From Linepithema humile (Eukaryota > Arthropoda > Insecta > Hymenoptera > Formicidae), in NCBI RefSeq assembly GCF_040581485.1, contig NC_090128.1:12338001-12402000 (forward strand): 64,000 nucleotides of DNA, given 5' to 3'. Below are positions 23,649-34,998 of this stretch, piece by piece. The notes under the pieces are model-generated. The model did not search any database. It saw only the letters and a program-made list of their open reading frames with translations, and had not been told where the DNA came from. Each line of letters begins with the position of its first letter. Position 1 is the first letter of the stretch. The position numbers and the translations under genes were made by a program.

Positions 23649-26548
23649 TCAGTAGTATGAAAGTTTACGAACTGTCAGGACCAGCGTCTCGACCTCCATT
23701 TCGGAGAATCGTCGGCCGATGCAGGTGCGAGGGCCGAATCCGAAAGGCATATACGAGAAGGGATGCGCCTCCTTGGCTGATGGAAACTTCGTGTTGCCCC
23801 GCAACCATCTCTCGGGAATGTACTCCTCCGGTCGCGGAAACTGCGTAGGCTCCAACGTGAGCAACTCGTGAACAAGCAAAACGTCGTACTGCGGTGACAC
23901 ATAAAGGATCATTGAGATTTCGTTTATTCTGCAGAGCGTGCAAAAATCACGACCGGCGGAATGACGAAACTTATGAATTCACTGCGTAATTTATCGTCAA
24001 TTTTCTCGTATCAAGAATGCTGAAATATAGATGGCCTTTAAAAGTGTGATTGAAGCATTTCTTTTTAGGAACTAATTTCAGCTTCAACATGAACAGATAA
24101 TAAAAAATCAATATTTCTCATGGAATTTTAATAGAAGTTTAATTCGAGATTTGAACAAAAAATTTTATTAAGATGTTTAATAAAAAAATTATGAAATTCT
24201 GAAAAAAAGATGGGCATTTAATCAAATTTTTGTTAAACAAAATAGCTTTTAAATTTCTCAAAGAATCCGCGAATAAAGATATATTTATTCGTAATGTCAT
24301 CTAGAATAGTTTTTTTCGAAATTTTTTATCTTGTAGCGCATTCAATACGCCAAAATGTAGACATCGACATTATTAGATCTCGATATAGAATGAGTCAATA
24401 GAGAATTCTACGAATTAGCAAAGATCTTGAAAGTAAGAAAAATACCACGCACCCCTTTTGGTATTTTGTATCCTCCTAAGCAAACATCCGTTGGCACGGT
24501 TCTAAGAGTACCAATGGCGACGGGAAACAGTCGGAGGGATTCTTTAATGCAGGCTTTGGCGTATTTCGTCTGACTTAAGACATTATGCGTAACAGGCGAC
24601 GTTTTGTCCGGCAACACGGACATCACTTCCTCTCGCAGTTTTTCCTGTTTCTCTGGATTAGTTGCGAGGTAATACAATAAGCCGGCGGCCATGTTACCGG
24701 TCTGTAACAGATTTGTCATTTAAGTTTGCGCGGTGTCTAAAACGATCGTGTAAGCAATGTGCGGTTTCCTCTGTAAAAATTCAATATCTTATTTCTTGAA
24801 TTTCTAGAATAAATAGAATTTCTTCAAGATTTTTAATACATTTAGAAAAAAAGGTGTATAAAGTATGAACTTTTTGTTTTTATTATTCAAAAAGTGATGA
24901 AATCTTTTTTCTTATTTTAATCGCAATTGACTTTGATCATTATTTACTTTGGCCATCAAGATTGTTTTGCCGGTCGGAATTGGAATGTCGCACTTACCGT
25001 ATCAACACCTCCCGTTAGCATATCTAGCGCCATTATGTGAGCCGTTTGCTTGTCGATACGCAAGAGCTTTTCCAATACACTGTGGTCCTGCAGGTCCGTG
25101 CCGTCCGTTGTTTCACGTAGCTTCGTCTCGGCGCGCTCGATGTGTTTACCGATGATTCTAAAAGAGACCGTAAACGAAAATGCCGGGAGAACACGACGAC
25201 GATTACGGCGGCGACGATGAGTCGCGCTTTGAAAACTCGTTATCGTTAAACATGCAGGATGGATGGATGTGCAAGCGAAGCTGTACGCGAAAGTGGCAGC
25301 GTAGAATGACACAAAGTATTAGTTTCTATTCTACAAAAAGTAATTAGCGTGGGACGACACACGGTGCATTATTGATAGTGAACTACTCGCAAGTACGGCA
25401 GAAATATATCGGGGATTACGGTAATGACGACGATGAGAAGTACCAAGTTCGCTCGTATTCGCGGCAGTTCGCGAGTAATACGCTGACGTGGTAGCGGCGT
25501 AACGAGTATAAGTTTCAATATTTACTCATTAAACGTATCCATCACACGGAAGAACTTCCTGAGATTCCGCGTATTGTACACCTTCCACAGAGACGGTAGG
25601 ATCTCCAAACGGTATATGAGATCGAACATGTCGTGCACGCAATTAATCATTATTTGCGGTTCCGAGTCCGCGGTTAGATTAGGCCTTAGGCACCCCAGTC
25701 GGCAATTCATCGCGATCAAACATATTGCTGTTAATTACATAATGGCAGAATGTCACTTGTGATTGATAAGTCTGATATTAAAATAGCATGCGCCTCGTTT
25801 TTTTTTTTTTTTTTTTTTTTAATTCTAAATTCCGATGATCTTGTTGTTGATAAACGTATCAAGATATTTATATAATTTATTGTATATTATTTTATATAAT
25901 TTTTTAATATATTTTATATATTTTTTTCAAAGTGATATAAGTCTAATTTTGAAAAAATAAATTTAACAGTATTTTTAAATAAGATAAAATGCAAAATATC
26001 TTGAAACGAGAAAAATTATATTATTTAAAAAATCTGACTGAACTAATTTAGTTATTTTATCAATTCAATATTGATAAATCGAGGCTTATAAGTAAAATAA
26101 TTCTTATACTTTATTTTCGAAAAAAAATTATAAGGCCGCATATCGTATCTTCCGGCTCATTCGCGCATACACTCACATTCCAAGGCCCACTTGTATAATT
26201 CGTTCAGGAAATTATCCGGCAATTCTAGCGTCTTGGGGTCCTTCAATGTACGCATCCTTTCCACGAAGTCGCTGGTCACTTTGCTGATCGGTGCGATGTG
26301 CGCTTGAACCATTCGCGGTTGCATCATGTACGGATTGACTTTGGAGCGAAAGTTGTGCCATATTTTACCCTGGCTGAAAGCAAGAGAAAGAGGGAGAGAG
26401 AAAGAAAGAGAGAGCCCTTTTCAGCAGGATAGGAGATGGGTACATCGTACGCAATTTACGTAGGCCTCTGTGTGTTTGACCTCCGTGGCTCTCTGTACAC
26501 TCGCTGGACTATCGACCGTACAGGACACAAGGCAGGAGAGACGAGCGA

Positions 26549-26596
<48 letters not shown>

Positions 26597-28193
26597 AAGA
26601 GGGTTAGGATGGTGAGATAGGGATGAGGGTTGCTTCGTCAGCTCGTGTCCCGTATTTTGACGAATTTTCGGAATATCGACGACATTCTCGCTTGACTGTA
26701 TATCGGTCGCGCTGTGTCCAGAACAGTGTTGATTGAAAGCCGTAATAACTACATTATTAATTTAATGTTGTATTATTAATTCAACGCTTCGTTATTAATT
26801 TAGTAGAATTTATATTGCTTCAAAATAACCGTAATGAATAAATCGTTGAAGCGATACTAAATACGTGGAAGAATATTGCGGCTCGAAAGTTGAAGGACTT
26901 GTATTTTACATTTTCAAAATTTTTATTGCGGTAATAAATGTTGAAGGTGGAAGAAAATATAGAAAAATCAACACATGCTATCACCACATCACGATTACAA
27001 ATCTATTCATAAGATTTGCAACGAAGCACTTTACTTTCCATTACGAAGATGAGTGGAAAAATTATCAGAACTTGTTTTTCATGAAAAAATATGTATTTTT
27101 TATAATAATTTAAAGAGCAGCTTATTTTTCTGTTTAATTACCATTACTTTTTAATATATTTTTTTTCCATGCACATTACAATCTGGCTTTTTAATTTCTT
27201 GAAAAATATATTTTGATACCCAAAATGCATAAAGGTTTTACGAAAACTTTTCAACTCACCTTTATACATGATTTCATTTTAAAATTAATCATCAGTTGCA
27301 TTCATCTGTTTGCTTCCACTTTTAGCTCAAAAGACTTGTTAAAAATCTTCTTTAGCACAATTTAAGAAATATAAAAAAATATGCATGGAAAAATAATATA
27401 TAAACGATATGAGAATATTGCAAAAAATGGAAATTCTCTTCCCTCTCATCAAAAAATGATTATATTTTTCTTAAGGCGCGCTACCTTGTTGGAAGTCCGT
27501 ACATTTCGCCGTAGATATCCTTCCTGCTGGTGCGATAGTAATGCATGCATTCCATGCTCTGTCGTAGTGGCCACGTGCCTTCGTTCCGATACATCTTTTC
27601 GCATAGTTCCGGGGAGAATAGAAAGACGGTTGATCGGGAATTCAATAAGCCGTCCAATTTAACGATATTGCCATACTGTTCACGCAGCATCCGCAATCGC
27701 GTTATCATATTCGCATTGCCATATTCACCTGCATCATTTACGCCAATGAGTGTAGTCGCTCTTTTTACATTGATTGAAGAGATCACGGAAACACATTGCA
27801 TTGAATCAGCAGATTTATTTATCAGACAACAAAGATATGTAGGTTTAAATGAATTAAATAACATTATTATTTCTGAATTACGTATAGAATTACACATGTT
27901 TAATCCCGCTTGAAGAGAAATCGTTGTATTTACACCCGAGTTTGAATAGTTAGTCATGATAAAGCATTATAAGCGCTCTTACCTATATACGGTATGAATC
28001 TGAACCAATTGCCAAGCACAGGCAACGCTTTCGGGCCGGGAATATCGTTGACCGATCGCGCGTTTTGCAAATCGTTGGTCGCGTTGGTTTCGCCGTGTTC
28101 GATCGGAGTCGCGATCGACCTCGCGCGACGTAGCATCTCCCATGGCGAGTGCGATCCATTGATCTCGCGAATGAGAAATCTGGCACGCATCAT
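23649..28193 (-). CDS. Mitochondrial cytochrome P450 (CYP12/CYP334-like), 3' end unresolved
   Basis: Heme-thiolate mono-oxygenase, predicted in the mitochondrial matrix and fed by adrenodoxin. Seven exons on the minus strand: 28193-27983, 27728-27485, 26373-26177, 25727-25526, 25157-24998, 24701-24453, 23888 onward. Phase is kept through all junctions. The N-terminus is Arg-rich and poor in acids (MMRARFLIREINGS...MLRRARS), a targeting-type leader, followed by IPGPKALPVLGNWFRF at about 51-66. Other landmarks are WHNFRSKVNP (helix C), the helix-I motif LTGGVDT/TGNMAAG, KESLR (ExxR), YIPERW and the heme loop PFGFGPRTCIGRRF. Read to the first stop (23649) the protein has 500 aa, but only 23 residues follow the heme Cys where about 55-60 are usual. 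A donor-like GTAAAC near the end suggests a further exon. CYP12-group placement rests on motif wording. Confidence 0.85.
25798..25820. repeat. poly-T run
   Basis: Run of 23 T within the P450 intron between exons 3 and 4, close to the acceptor of exon 4 as read on the other strand. Confidence 0.8.
26548..26600. repeat. (GATA)n/(GA)n microsatellite
   Basis: GATA units pass into an uninterrupted GA run, inside the P450 intron between exons 2 and 3. Confidence 0.8.
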
Positions 28194-31100
28194 GCTCTAT
28201 ACTGGATGCCTTTGTCGTTCTGCGAAGTATCGATACCTATTTGTTGCAAACGATATTACTGAGAACAATCTCGCAAGATTATTTGCATACATATTGATTT
28301 CGACGCATTCAATATGTATGCGGTTACATTGACGGTTATTTACGGCGACGAATATGTAAAATTATGCCGTTGTGAATATGGGACGCGGAATATTAGTTTA
28401 GGCTAATGGAAAAATATCGCGAGCCACGCGTAGAATTTAAGGCACGAATAACGGCCGCACCGATGTCGAACTTTTCGTGATATACACGTCATATGTGTAA
28501 AAAATGAAAGACCAAGGTTGAAACTTTAATCTCGAGTAAGAGATTAAAATACAGCAATGTGGAGCAATTCTGGAGTACATTTTTTTTCACAGTGGAAGGG
28601 TTAATTCTTTTGCCACGGCACGTAAAACTATTTTCTCAAATAAAACCGAAATGCGCTACAATTACGACGCACTGTCCAAATTTAATTAACAAAATAATTT
28701 TATAAAAAAATTTTATATTTAGGAAAAATGTAAAAACTATGCTAGCGGCAAAATGCGCAATAAAAAACATATTTGAAATAATTGTTTTTCGAAATTGAAT
28801 GAAATTCTAAACGTTTTCCGAAACTAAAAAAATACGTTCTAACACTTTAAAAATAATATCAAAGAATGTTTTGAATAGTTTATATAAAATCTTAATTAAT
28901 ATTTCTCACTGATTGAATATTTCTTTTTAATTCTGGGAGATTGAATTTATTAAACGTTGAATTACTTTATATATAATTGTTGTAATATAAATTTTTTATA
29001 CTTTAAATTCTGCTTGATCTTGCATAATTGCAAGCATAATTTCTCAAATGACAGCCAAACAATTTCAATAGTATCCTAATTGTCATTCTGCATACTAATC
29101 ATTTTTTACTAATTGTAAGTAAACTTGTTATAAATTTGTGATGTTTAATATTTTATATTACAAATTAACAGCGTAAGAAGTTCACTTAGAAGCAAAAGTT
29201 TTACGTGTTTTTGCCGCGCTTCTCAATCCTAGCTAAATTAGTACATATACGGCTCTCGTGCGGCCAAAGACGAACGAGCCACCGCATAATATTTACAAGC
29301 GGTCGTCTTGGACCGACATTCAATTCGGACGTTGTATAGGCTGTAAAGCACGATAGAGGGATTTTCCGGCTGGTATCGAGTTATGGTCCCGGGGAGACCC
29401 AGAGGCCGCGCACCTCTCCGCGCGCTGGACCGAAACAGCGCCGGGCGCCTCTCTATATCGACACACGTCAGCCCGCGTTATAGCGTAGAACGAGCCATGA
29501 CGACGGGCCGAACGCCCCGTTTTTCATCCTCCCCGCGCGCGTTCCGATCCGACATTTCCCGCCTTAGCTTAACCCTCAGACGTCGGAAATACTTTCAATC
29601 CGGAGAGTGACGAAAATAGGTCATATTTCACCCCCCTCGCACCCTCTCGCGCTCCACCTCGTTCCTTCTCGTGGCCGTCCCACAGCACGACAGGTTTGTT
29701 ATTACAAGTTCCAAATGCAGAAAACGCCTGATGAAGCAACTTCTACCGTGTAACTTTTGCCTACCGCAACCTTTTTCTTTTTTTATTTCCATTTTTCTTT
29801 CTTTTTTTCTTTTTTTTTGTACTGGAGAAAAATGACGCAGTCTTTCGAAGGTACGGAGCGCTTTTAATAAGTCGCGACGAGTCGAACTAGTCAACATTCA
29901 GGCGCTAAAAGGTATAGCGAACTTCCCGACTACTTTACCGATAATTATATTTCGATGTTGTGCACCACAATCCACTATGAAAGTTTACTATGCCTTTGAA
30001 TTAAAGAACGCTGCTCCGTCGTGTTTTAAATATACCCCCGTGCGTCACAGCTTAATCACTTCTGCATAATGTTGGAGCAAAGGTTAATGTAGAATTTCGA
30101 TAAGATATCGACAATAAGAACCCAATAAGGACCCAATAAGAAAATAACAATTAAGATACTATTTTTATAAGCTTATAACAATTAAGATACTATTTTTAAA
30201 TACTGATTAATAAGCAATTAAGAAAACCCAACAAAGAAAATATAATAATTAAGATACTATTGTTAAATACTGATTAATAAACAGTTTATTATTCGCATAG
30301 CGATAGGTATATTATACTGTCAAAATGAATAAAAGAATAACGATTTGTTTTGCGAACTTTTACACAATGTAGCGTTGCGCAGCAAATGAAATCAATCTTC
30401 GATATTCCATATTTTTGAGAATCAAGATTTATTCATATTTTCCTTTTATTTTATTGGTTCAAGGAATACCGTGCTTCAAACAGGTTATGCAACGTATCGT
30501 GTATTTGCAAATTGTTGCATACATAGTTGGATCTAATATTAACTGAATAAAATATCCCGAACATTATTATAAATGATTATTGTTACATAACTGGATTTAG
30601 CACTTAATGAAATAAAATATTCGAAAAGGAGAAAGCAATTCTAGAAATTCTAAAAATTCTATTTCTAGAATTCTACAAATGTAGTAATGAAATCAAAATA
30701 ATATTGAAACATCGAACTATATAACTGTATTGCGCGACTCGAGAACACAATATCGGAATCGAGAGCAACGTGTGCGCGGTATATTATGCACTCGCGTAAC
30801 ATTGCGTCAAATTGGAACAAAACGCGCACTTACTATCGCACAATCTTGCAGGGCGTACGTCTTTGAGTCGCCCTCGTATCTTCCTTTCGTAGATTTCAAC
30901 GATCTTCCTATCGTCACGCGTCGGGCTTCTGCTTGAGGAAACCTTCTGTCTGTCACGCGCCGAGTAAGAACTGTTTTGTTCGTCTGACTTTTGAGTTTTT
31001 AATGTTTCCGAGACGATCACTCACTATTGACACGTGTCGCTTCTGATCTCCTCTTGCTTATCGCGCACTATTGGGTAAGAAATTGTTTTGCTTGTTTGAC

Positions 31101-33409
31101 TTTTGCGGATTTTAAAGCTCGAATGACCCCGATACATACATCGTCAATAAGCGAGTCAGAATAAAACCGATAAACATTCGCTTCGCAGAGATTAAATTGT
31201 CGTAATCGGTCGAGATAAAATACAGGCGGAAATGTATCAGCGGGATAGAAATTCTATTTTCACGCCGCAGCAGTGTATTCACACGTAGAATGTCACAACC
31301 ACTGACATTCTGATACGATGCACGAGGGTCAGATGCGACCATCCGCGTACTTTTGCAAGAGGGGGACACTCGATCGCGGTTTTATCTTATTAATTGACGA
31401 ATGACCTCGACACCAGTTTCCTACTCGGTACAACCGTTCTCAGATCCGAGTGGAATTCTGAGAATCTCGAGGCTTGTACGCAGAACAAACAAACTGATTG
31501 ATACAATTAACATATATAGCGGAAATAGCACAAATCACTGCGAGTTGTCTCAATTATCGCGAATGCGCAGAAAAACTATGATTATTTTTCTTAATCCTTG
31601 GAATCCCGGATTTAGATAGTGCCATAAAAAGTTATTTTTATTCCGCACATTGCTTATTATTACGTTCGTGTGGCGAAGTAACTATAGGATTCAATTTCCA
31701 TAAAAAATAAATAAGGTTTAATTGTGTTTAAGGTTTCGTGTATGATATAAGATTTAAAGAATGATCTGAACAATATTGCTCATGACATTAACTAATCGCA
31801 ACTGTTTACAGCTGATTGAGTACAGTATGTAGATAAATAAAATATTTGCATATTTAATCTTTATTGGAATAATTTTAAACAAAAACAAAAAAGTATTACT
31901 GCACTTTTTATCATGGTTTTTATCTGTGTTAATATATGTATTACGGAGCTTTGCGGCCATATTTTTTTCTCTTCTTTGTGTAAAATTATCCTGAGATGTG
32001 CGAATACCCTTTTTATCTCGCTGTATTAATGTACAGAATATATGAAATTTCAGTCTTTCCACCACAGCCGCATTAAATAGAAATCGTAATGCTACTTTGT
32101 TCCAAGATTTATTCTTTTTCGTGCATAGAGAAATCTTCTCATAAATATCTTATCATACTTACTCTATCGTAAATTAATCCTGCTTGTATAGATTATTGCA
32201 AATCGATAACTGGAGAAGCGGAAGTTTGTTTCACAGTTTAACGGATCATTGTGATATCCTTATGTACGCAACTGAAATTTGATGAACCACTCTTGTTAGC
32301 AGCTCTTCGTACATAATGAATGTACGATAAAACTCACTATAGTAGCTTTTCGCAACAAAAGAGTCAATCGTTGCACTCCGCCAGCAGTATTTTTTTTTTT
32401 CCTCTTATTTCAATGGACAGTAACCGATCGATTTCATAGACTTCAGAAAAATGAGTAACGTCAACACTGATTATTTCCACTGTATATTATATTCGTGACG
32501 TGATGTGTCTTAATGCGATATTATTTCTAAAAAATAACGAAAATATCGCGAAATGAATGCTAGCGTGTCCGCAGTAACCTTCCCGAAAGGTTATCGCGTG
32601 TATTTGGGGGTTTATGCTGAAATGTTACGTGCCGCAACATTCTTTTTTTTATATTTCTTTAACTTTCAGATATTGCAATTGTGATGTTGTTGCTAATTTC
32701 TTTCTCGAAAATCATGGGTGGTGCGATAATAGTTGGAAAAATGAATAATGGAAGGAATAATAATTTTTCTTTAAAATCTAATTTAATTTTGATACATTTT
32801 ACACTTGAATAGAATAATCTTAATAATATCATATATCAACTTATACTTAATTTATACTTTCAAGATTGGAATCCACAGCTCGAGATGCAGTCTCGAATTA
32901 CTGTGAGAACGACTGTTTCGTTTGTGAACTCACGTTCGCAGTCTTAAGCCGGGTTGCATCTGTGTTCGTTTAAAATTCATCCAGTCAAGTGGACGATATC
33001 CTATTTTCTTCTTAACGCCTTCTTTACTATTACATCGCGTTTCGCACATAACGATTGGACGTTTAATCTCGGCTCAGTGAGCTCGCAATTCGTAGTTAGC
33101 ACGCGACGCGGAATAAAATGACTGGTGACACTTTGATAACGCAGATGCCACGATACAAATTTTCACCGGGAGAACGGGCAACCTGGACGCCGGGATATAA
33201 ATTTTCGTTTAAGAACACGTCTGCCTGAAATTCGATCAAGAATCGCGTGCTAAAAATCTGGGACGGCTCATTTATTTTTACGTAATCCCCGTTCCTTGTA
33301 CGAAACTTGTGTACACGCGCGTTTACACTGAGGCGCAAATCTTTGAATTAATAGAAAGGTCTCGTGGGAAGAAATCAGACATTTTATCATTCTTACTTTG
33401 CACCTTTTC

Positions 33410-33905
33410 TCACACAATTATTTACGATCTTGTCTTATTATTCGCTATTATTGTCAATCTATTTTTCTTTTTAATATAAAAAGTAAAATAAGTATTTAGA
33501 AAGCAAAGCGCGTCATTACGTTCCAATTACATAACGCGCGAAAAAGAAGAAAAACCTGTCAAGAGACACCACGCATACATCTTTCTTTACAAGATCGTTT
33601 CCAATTTTATCCCATTAATTGCCATTATTATCATTTATCAGTCTATTTTTTAATACAATTGACAACATTTAGAAAGTGCAATGCGTTACCTTATTACATC
33701 GAATTACATAATGCGGAAAAATAGAAAAATTCTTCAAGAGACTTTGTGCACATTACATCTTTCTTTATAAAATTGTTTCTTATCTTACTTCATTATTTGC
33801 CATTTTTTTATTACTCAGTCTAATTTTTTAATATAATGAACATGACATTTAGAAAGTACGCGTGTCACATCATTATATCGGATTGCGAATTACGTGCGAA
33901 AAAAA
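33410..33905. repeat. Three diverged tandem copies of a ~175-nt unit
   Basis: The landmark TTTAGAAAG recurs at 33495, 33668 and 33848, spacing 173 and 180 nt. Around each copy the order is the same: TCTTTCTTTA..AA.AT.GTTTC, TTATC, a GCCATT block, CAGTCTA..TTTTTTAATA, TTTAGAAAG, a CATTA..TC.AATTAC segment and a GCG.AAAAA tail. Copies differ by many substitutions and small gaps. No coding frame is kept. It looks like a short, old satellite or minisatellite array. Confidence 0.7.
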
Positions 33906-34429
33906 AAGAACAGCCATAAGGGTTGCCGGCGTGCGCTCGTACTCATTATAGGTGCGAATTCGCTCGTTTGGCTTCTCATTACGGATCTTCACGCCTCCGG
34001 TTAGCTCGAGCGTGAGGACCGGGGGCGAACAACCCGCGTATACCTATATGTCGATGGCTGGCAGCGGTCAGGCCTCGGGTCTCACCCGTTCATCGGTGAT
34101 TATAACAACGATGTGTCGGTGGCGCGTATCGAAACCGAACAAATTTTTGGCGTCCCTGTTGTTGCATCTTCGATATTTCGATAGCAACGCGCAAAAAGCG
34201 TTCACGCGCGAAATCCTCGTGAAAGAAGTTAATCTCTCGCTGATGATAATCGCGATAAGCACCTCTCAAGTGTGCTTTATGTACATAAATTTAAACGAAT
34301 GAAGAATTGCTGTAAATAAATTTTGCCATCATTTACGTGTCACTTAATTGAAGTCGGGCGAATCGCTGACGAGATGAGCGGTGTGATGTCATGTTACACG
34401 GGGATGCTGGATGCTGGAACCGGTGGCGC

Positions 34430-34510
34430 CGACATCGTCGTCGTCGTCGTCGACGTCGGCGGCGGCGGTGGCGGCGGCGGTGGCGGCGGTGGTAGCGGCC
34501 GCAGCTGCGG
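34430..34510. repeat. (GTC)n and (GGC)n trinucleotide tracts
   Basis: Seven or so GTC/GAC units followed by interrupted GGC/GGT units in CpG-rich DNA upstream of the GluCl leader exon. Frames through it give poly-Gly or poly-Val/Ala peptides, which I do not take as coding. Confidence 0.75.
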
Positions 34511-34799
34511 CGGCGGTGGCAGGCAGCAGCGCAGGAAAGGTTCGCGAGAGAGAGGCGAAAGATGTATAGAAAATCTGGCGGCGGCGGGCTGGGCGTCGCG
34601 GGGCGGTGAATGACGTCACGTTGCTAAAGCGACGCGGCAACGCGAGGCGTCTGCGTGGGTCGGTGGGTGTCTGGGGGTCCGGGATCAATAGCTGCGCCAG
34701 CAACCAGGTAGTAGGTATGGGTGCATGTAGCTTTCTCCACGGTGGCAGTCCAGGAGACGAACCTCGCGAGGTAGGACACTTTCCGAGTCGAGCGAGATA

Positions 34800-34895
34800 G
34801 AGATAGAGAGCGAGAGAGCGAGAGAGCGAGCGAGCGAGCGAGAAAGAGAGATAGAGAGAAGGAGGAAAGAGAGATAGAGAAAGAGAGATAGAGAG
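34800..34895. repeat. GA-rich tract upstream of GluCl leader exon
   Basis: About 95 nt of GAGA/GAGC/GATA units immediately upstream of the predicted GluCl start region. GAGA-factor type sites are common in such promoters in flies; binding here is inference. Confidence 0.6.
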
Positions 34896-34909
34896 AGTTC
34901 GGCGGCCTG

Positions 34910-34998
34910 TCAGTGTCGTACCGGAGAAGAGCGGCGCTATGCCAGTAATCGAGCGTAGCAGCGGGGTGCCCAACGTGTAGGACTGTCAGCCTCTCCAG
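34910..34998 (+). promoter_or_regulatory. Putative GluCl 5' noncoding exon
   Basis: A TCAGT initiator at 34910-34914 follows the GA-rich block, and a strong donor (ctctccag/GTAAGG) ends the segment at 34998. The next plus-strand acceptor that leads into coding sequence is at 38775, nine bases before the GluCl ATG. This gives a leader exon of about 89 nt and a 3.8-kb intron. The exon holds a short upstream open frame, 34939-34980 (13 codons and stop), that could dampen translation. Transcript data are needed to fix the start; the pairing of these sites is inferred. Confidence 0.45.

Larger units (their letters stand above)
28200..34800. other. Spacer between P450 and GluCl with diverged repeats
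   Basis: No gene found. The left part (28.5-29.2 kb) is AT-rich; 29.3-29.6 kb is CpG-rich with no supported exon. Diverged direct repeats occur: a unit with ATTAAGATACTATT at about 30151, 30181 and 30247; a unit with GTAAGAA...TGTTTTG...TGACTTTTG at about 30963 and 31074; and three tandem copies of about 175 nt at 33.4-33.9 kb. Around 34430-34510 lie (GTC)n and (GGC)n tracts. Upstream control sequence of GluCl probably lies at the right end. Confidence 0.4.

Noticed and set aside
34389..34973. Minus-strand open frame of 194 codons
   Set aside because: Runs through GA and GGC simple repeats and translates to Ser/Leu and poly-Ala runs; overlaps the GluCl leader region.
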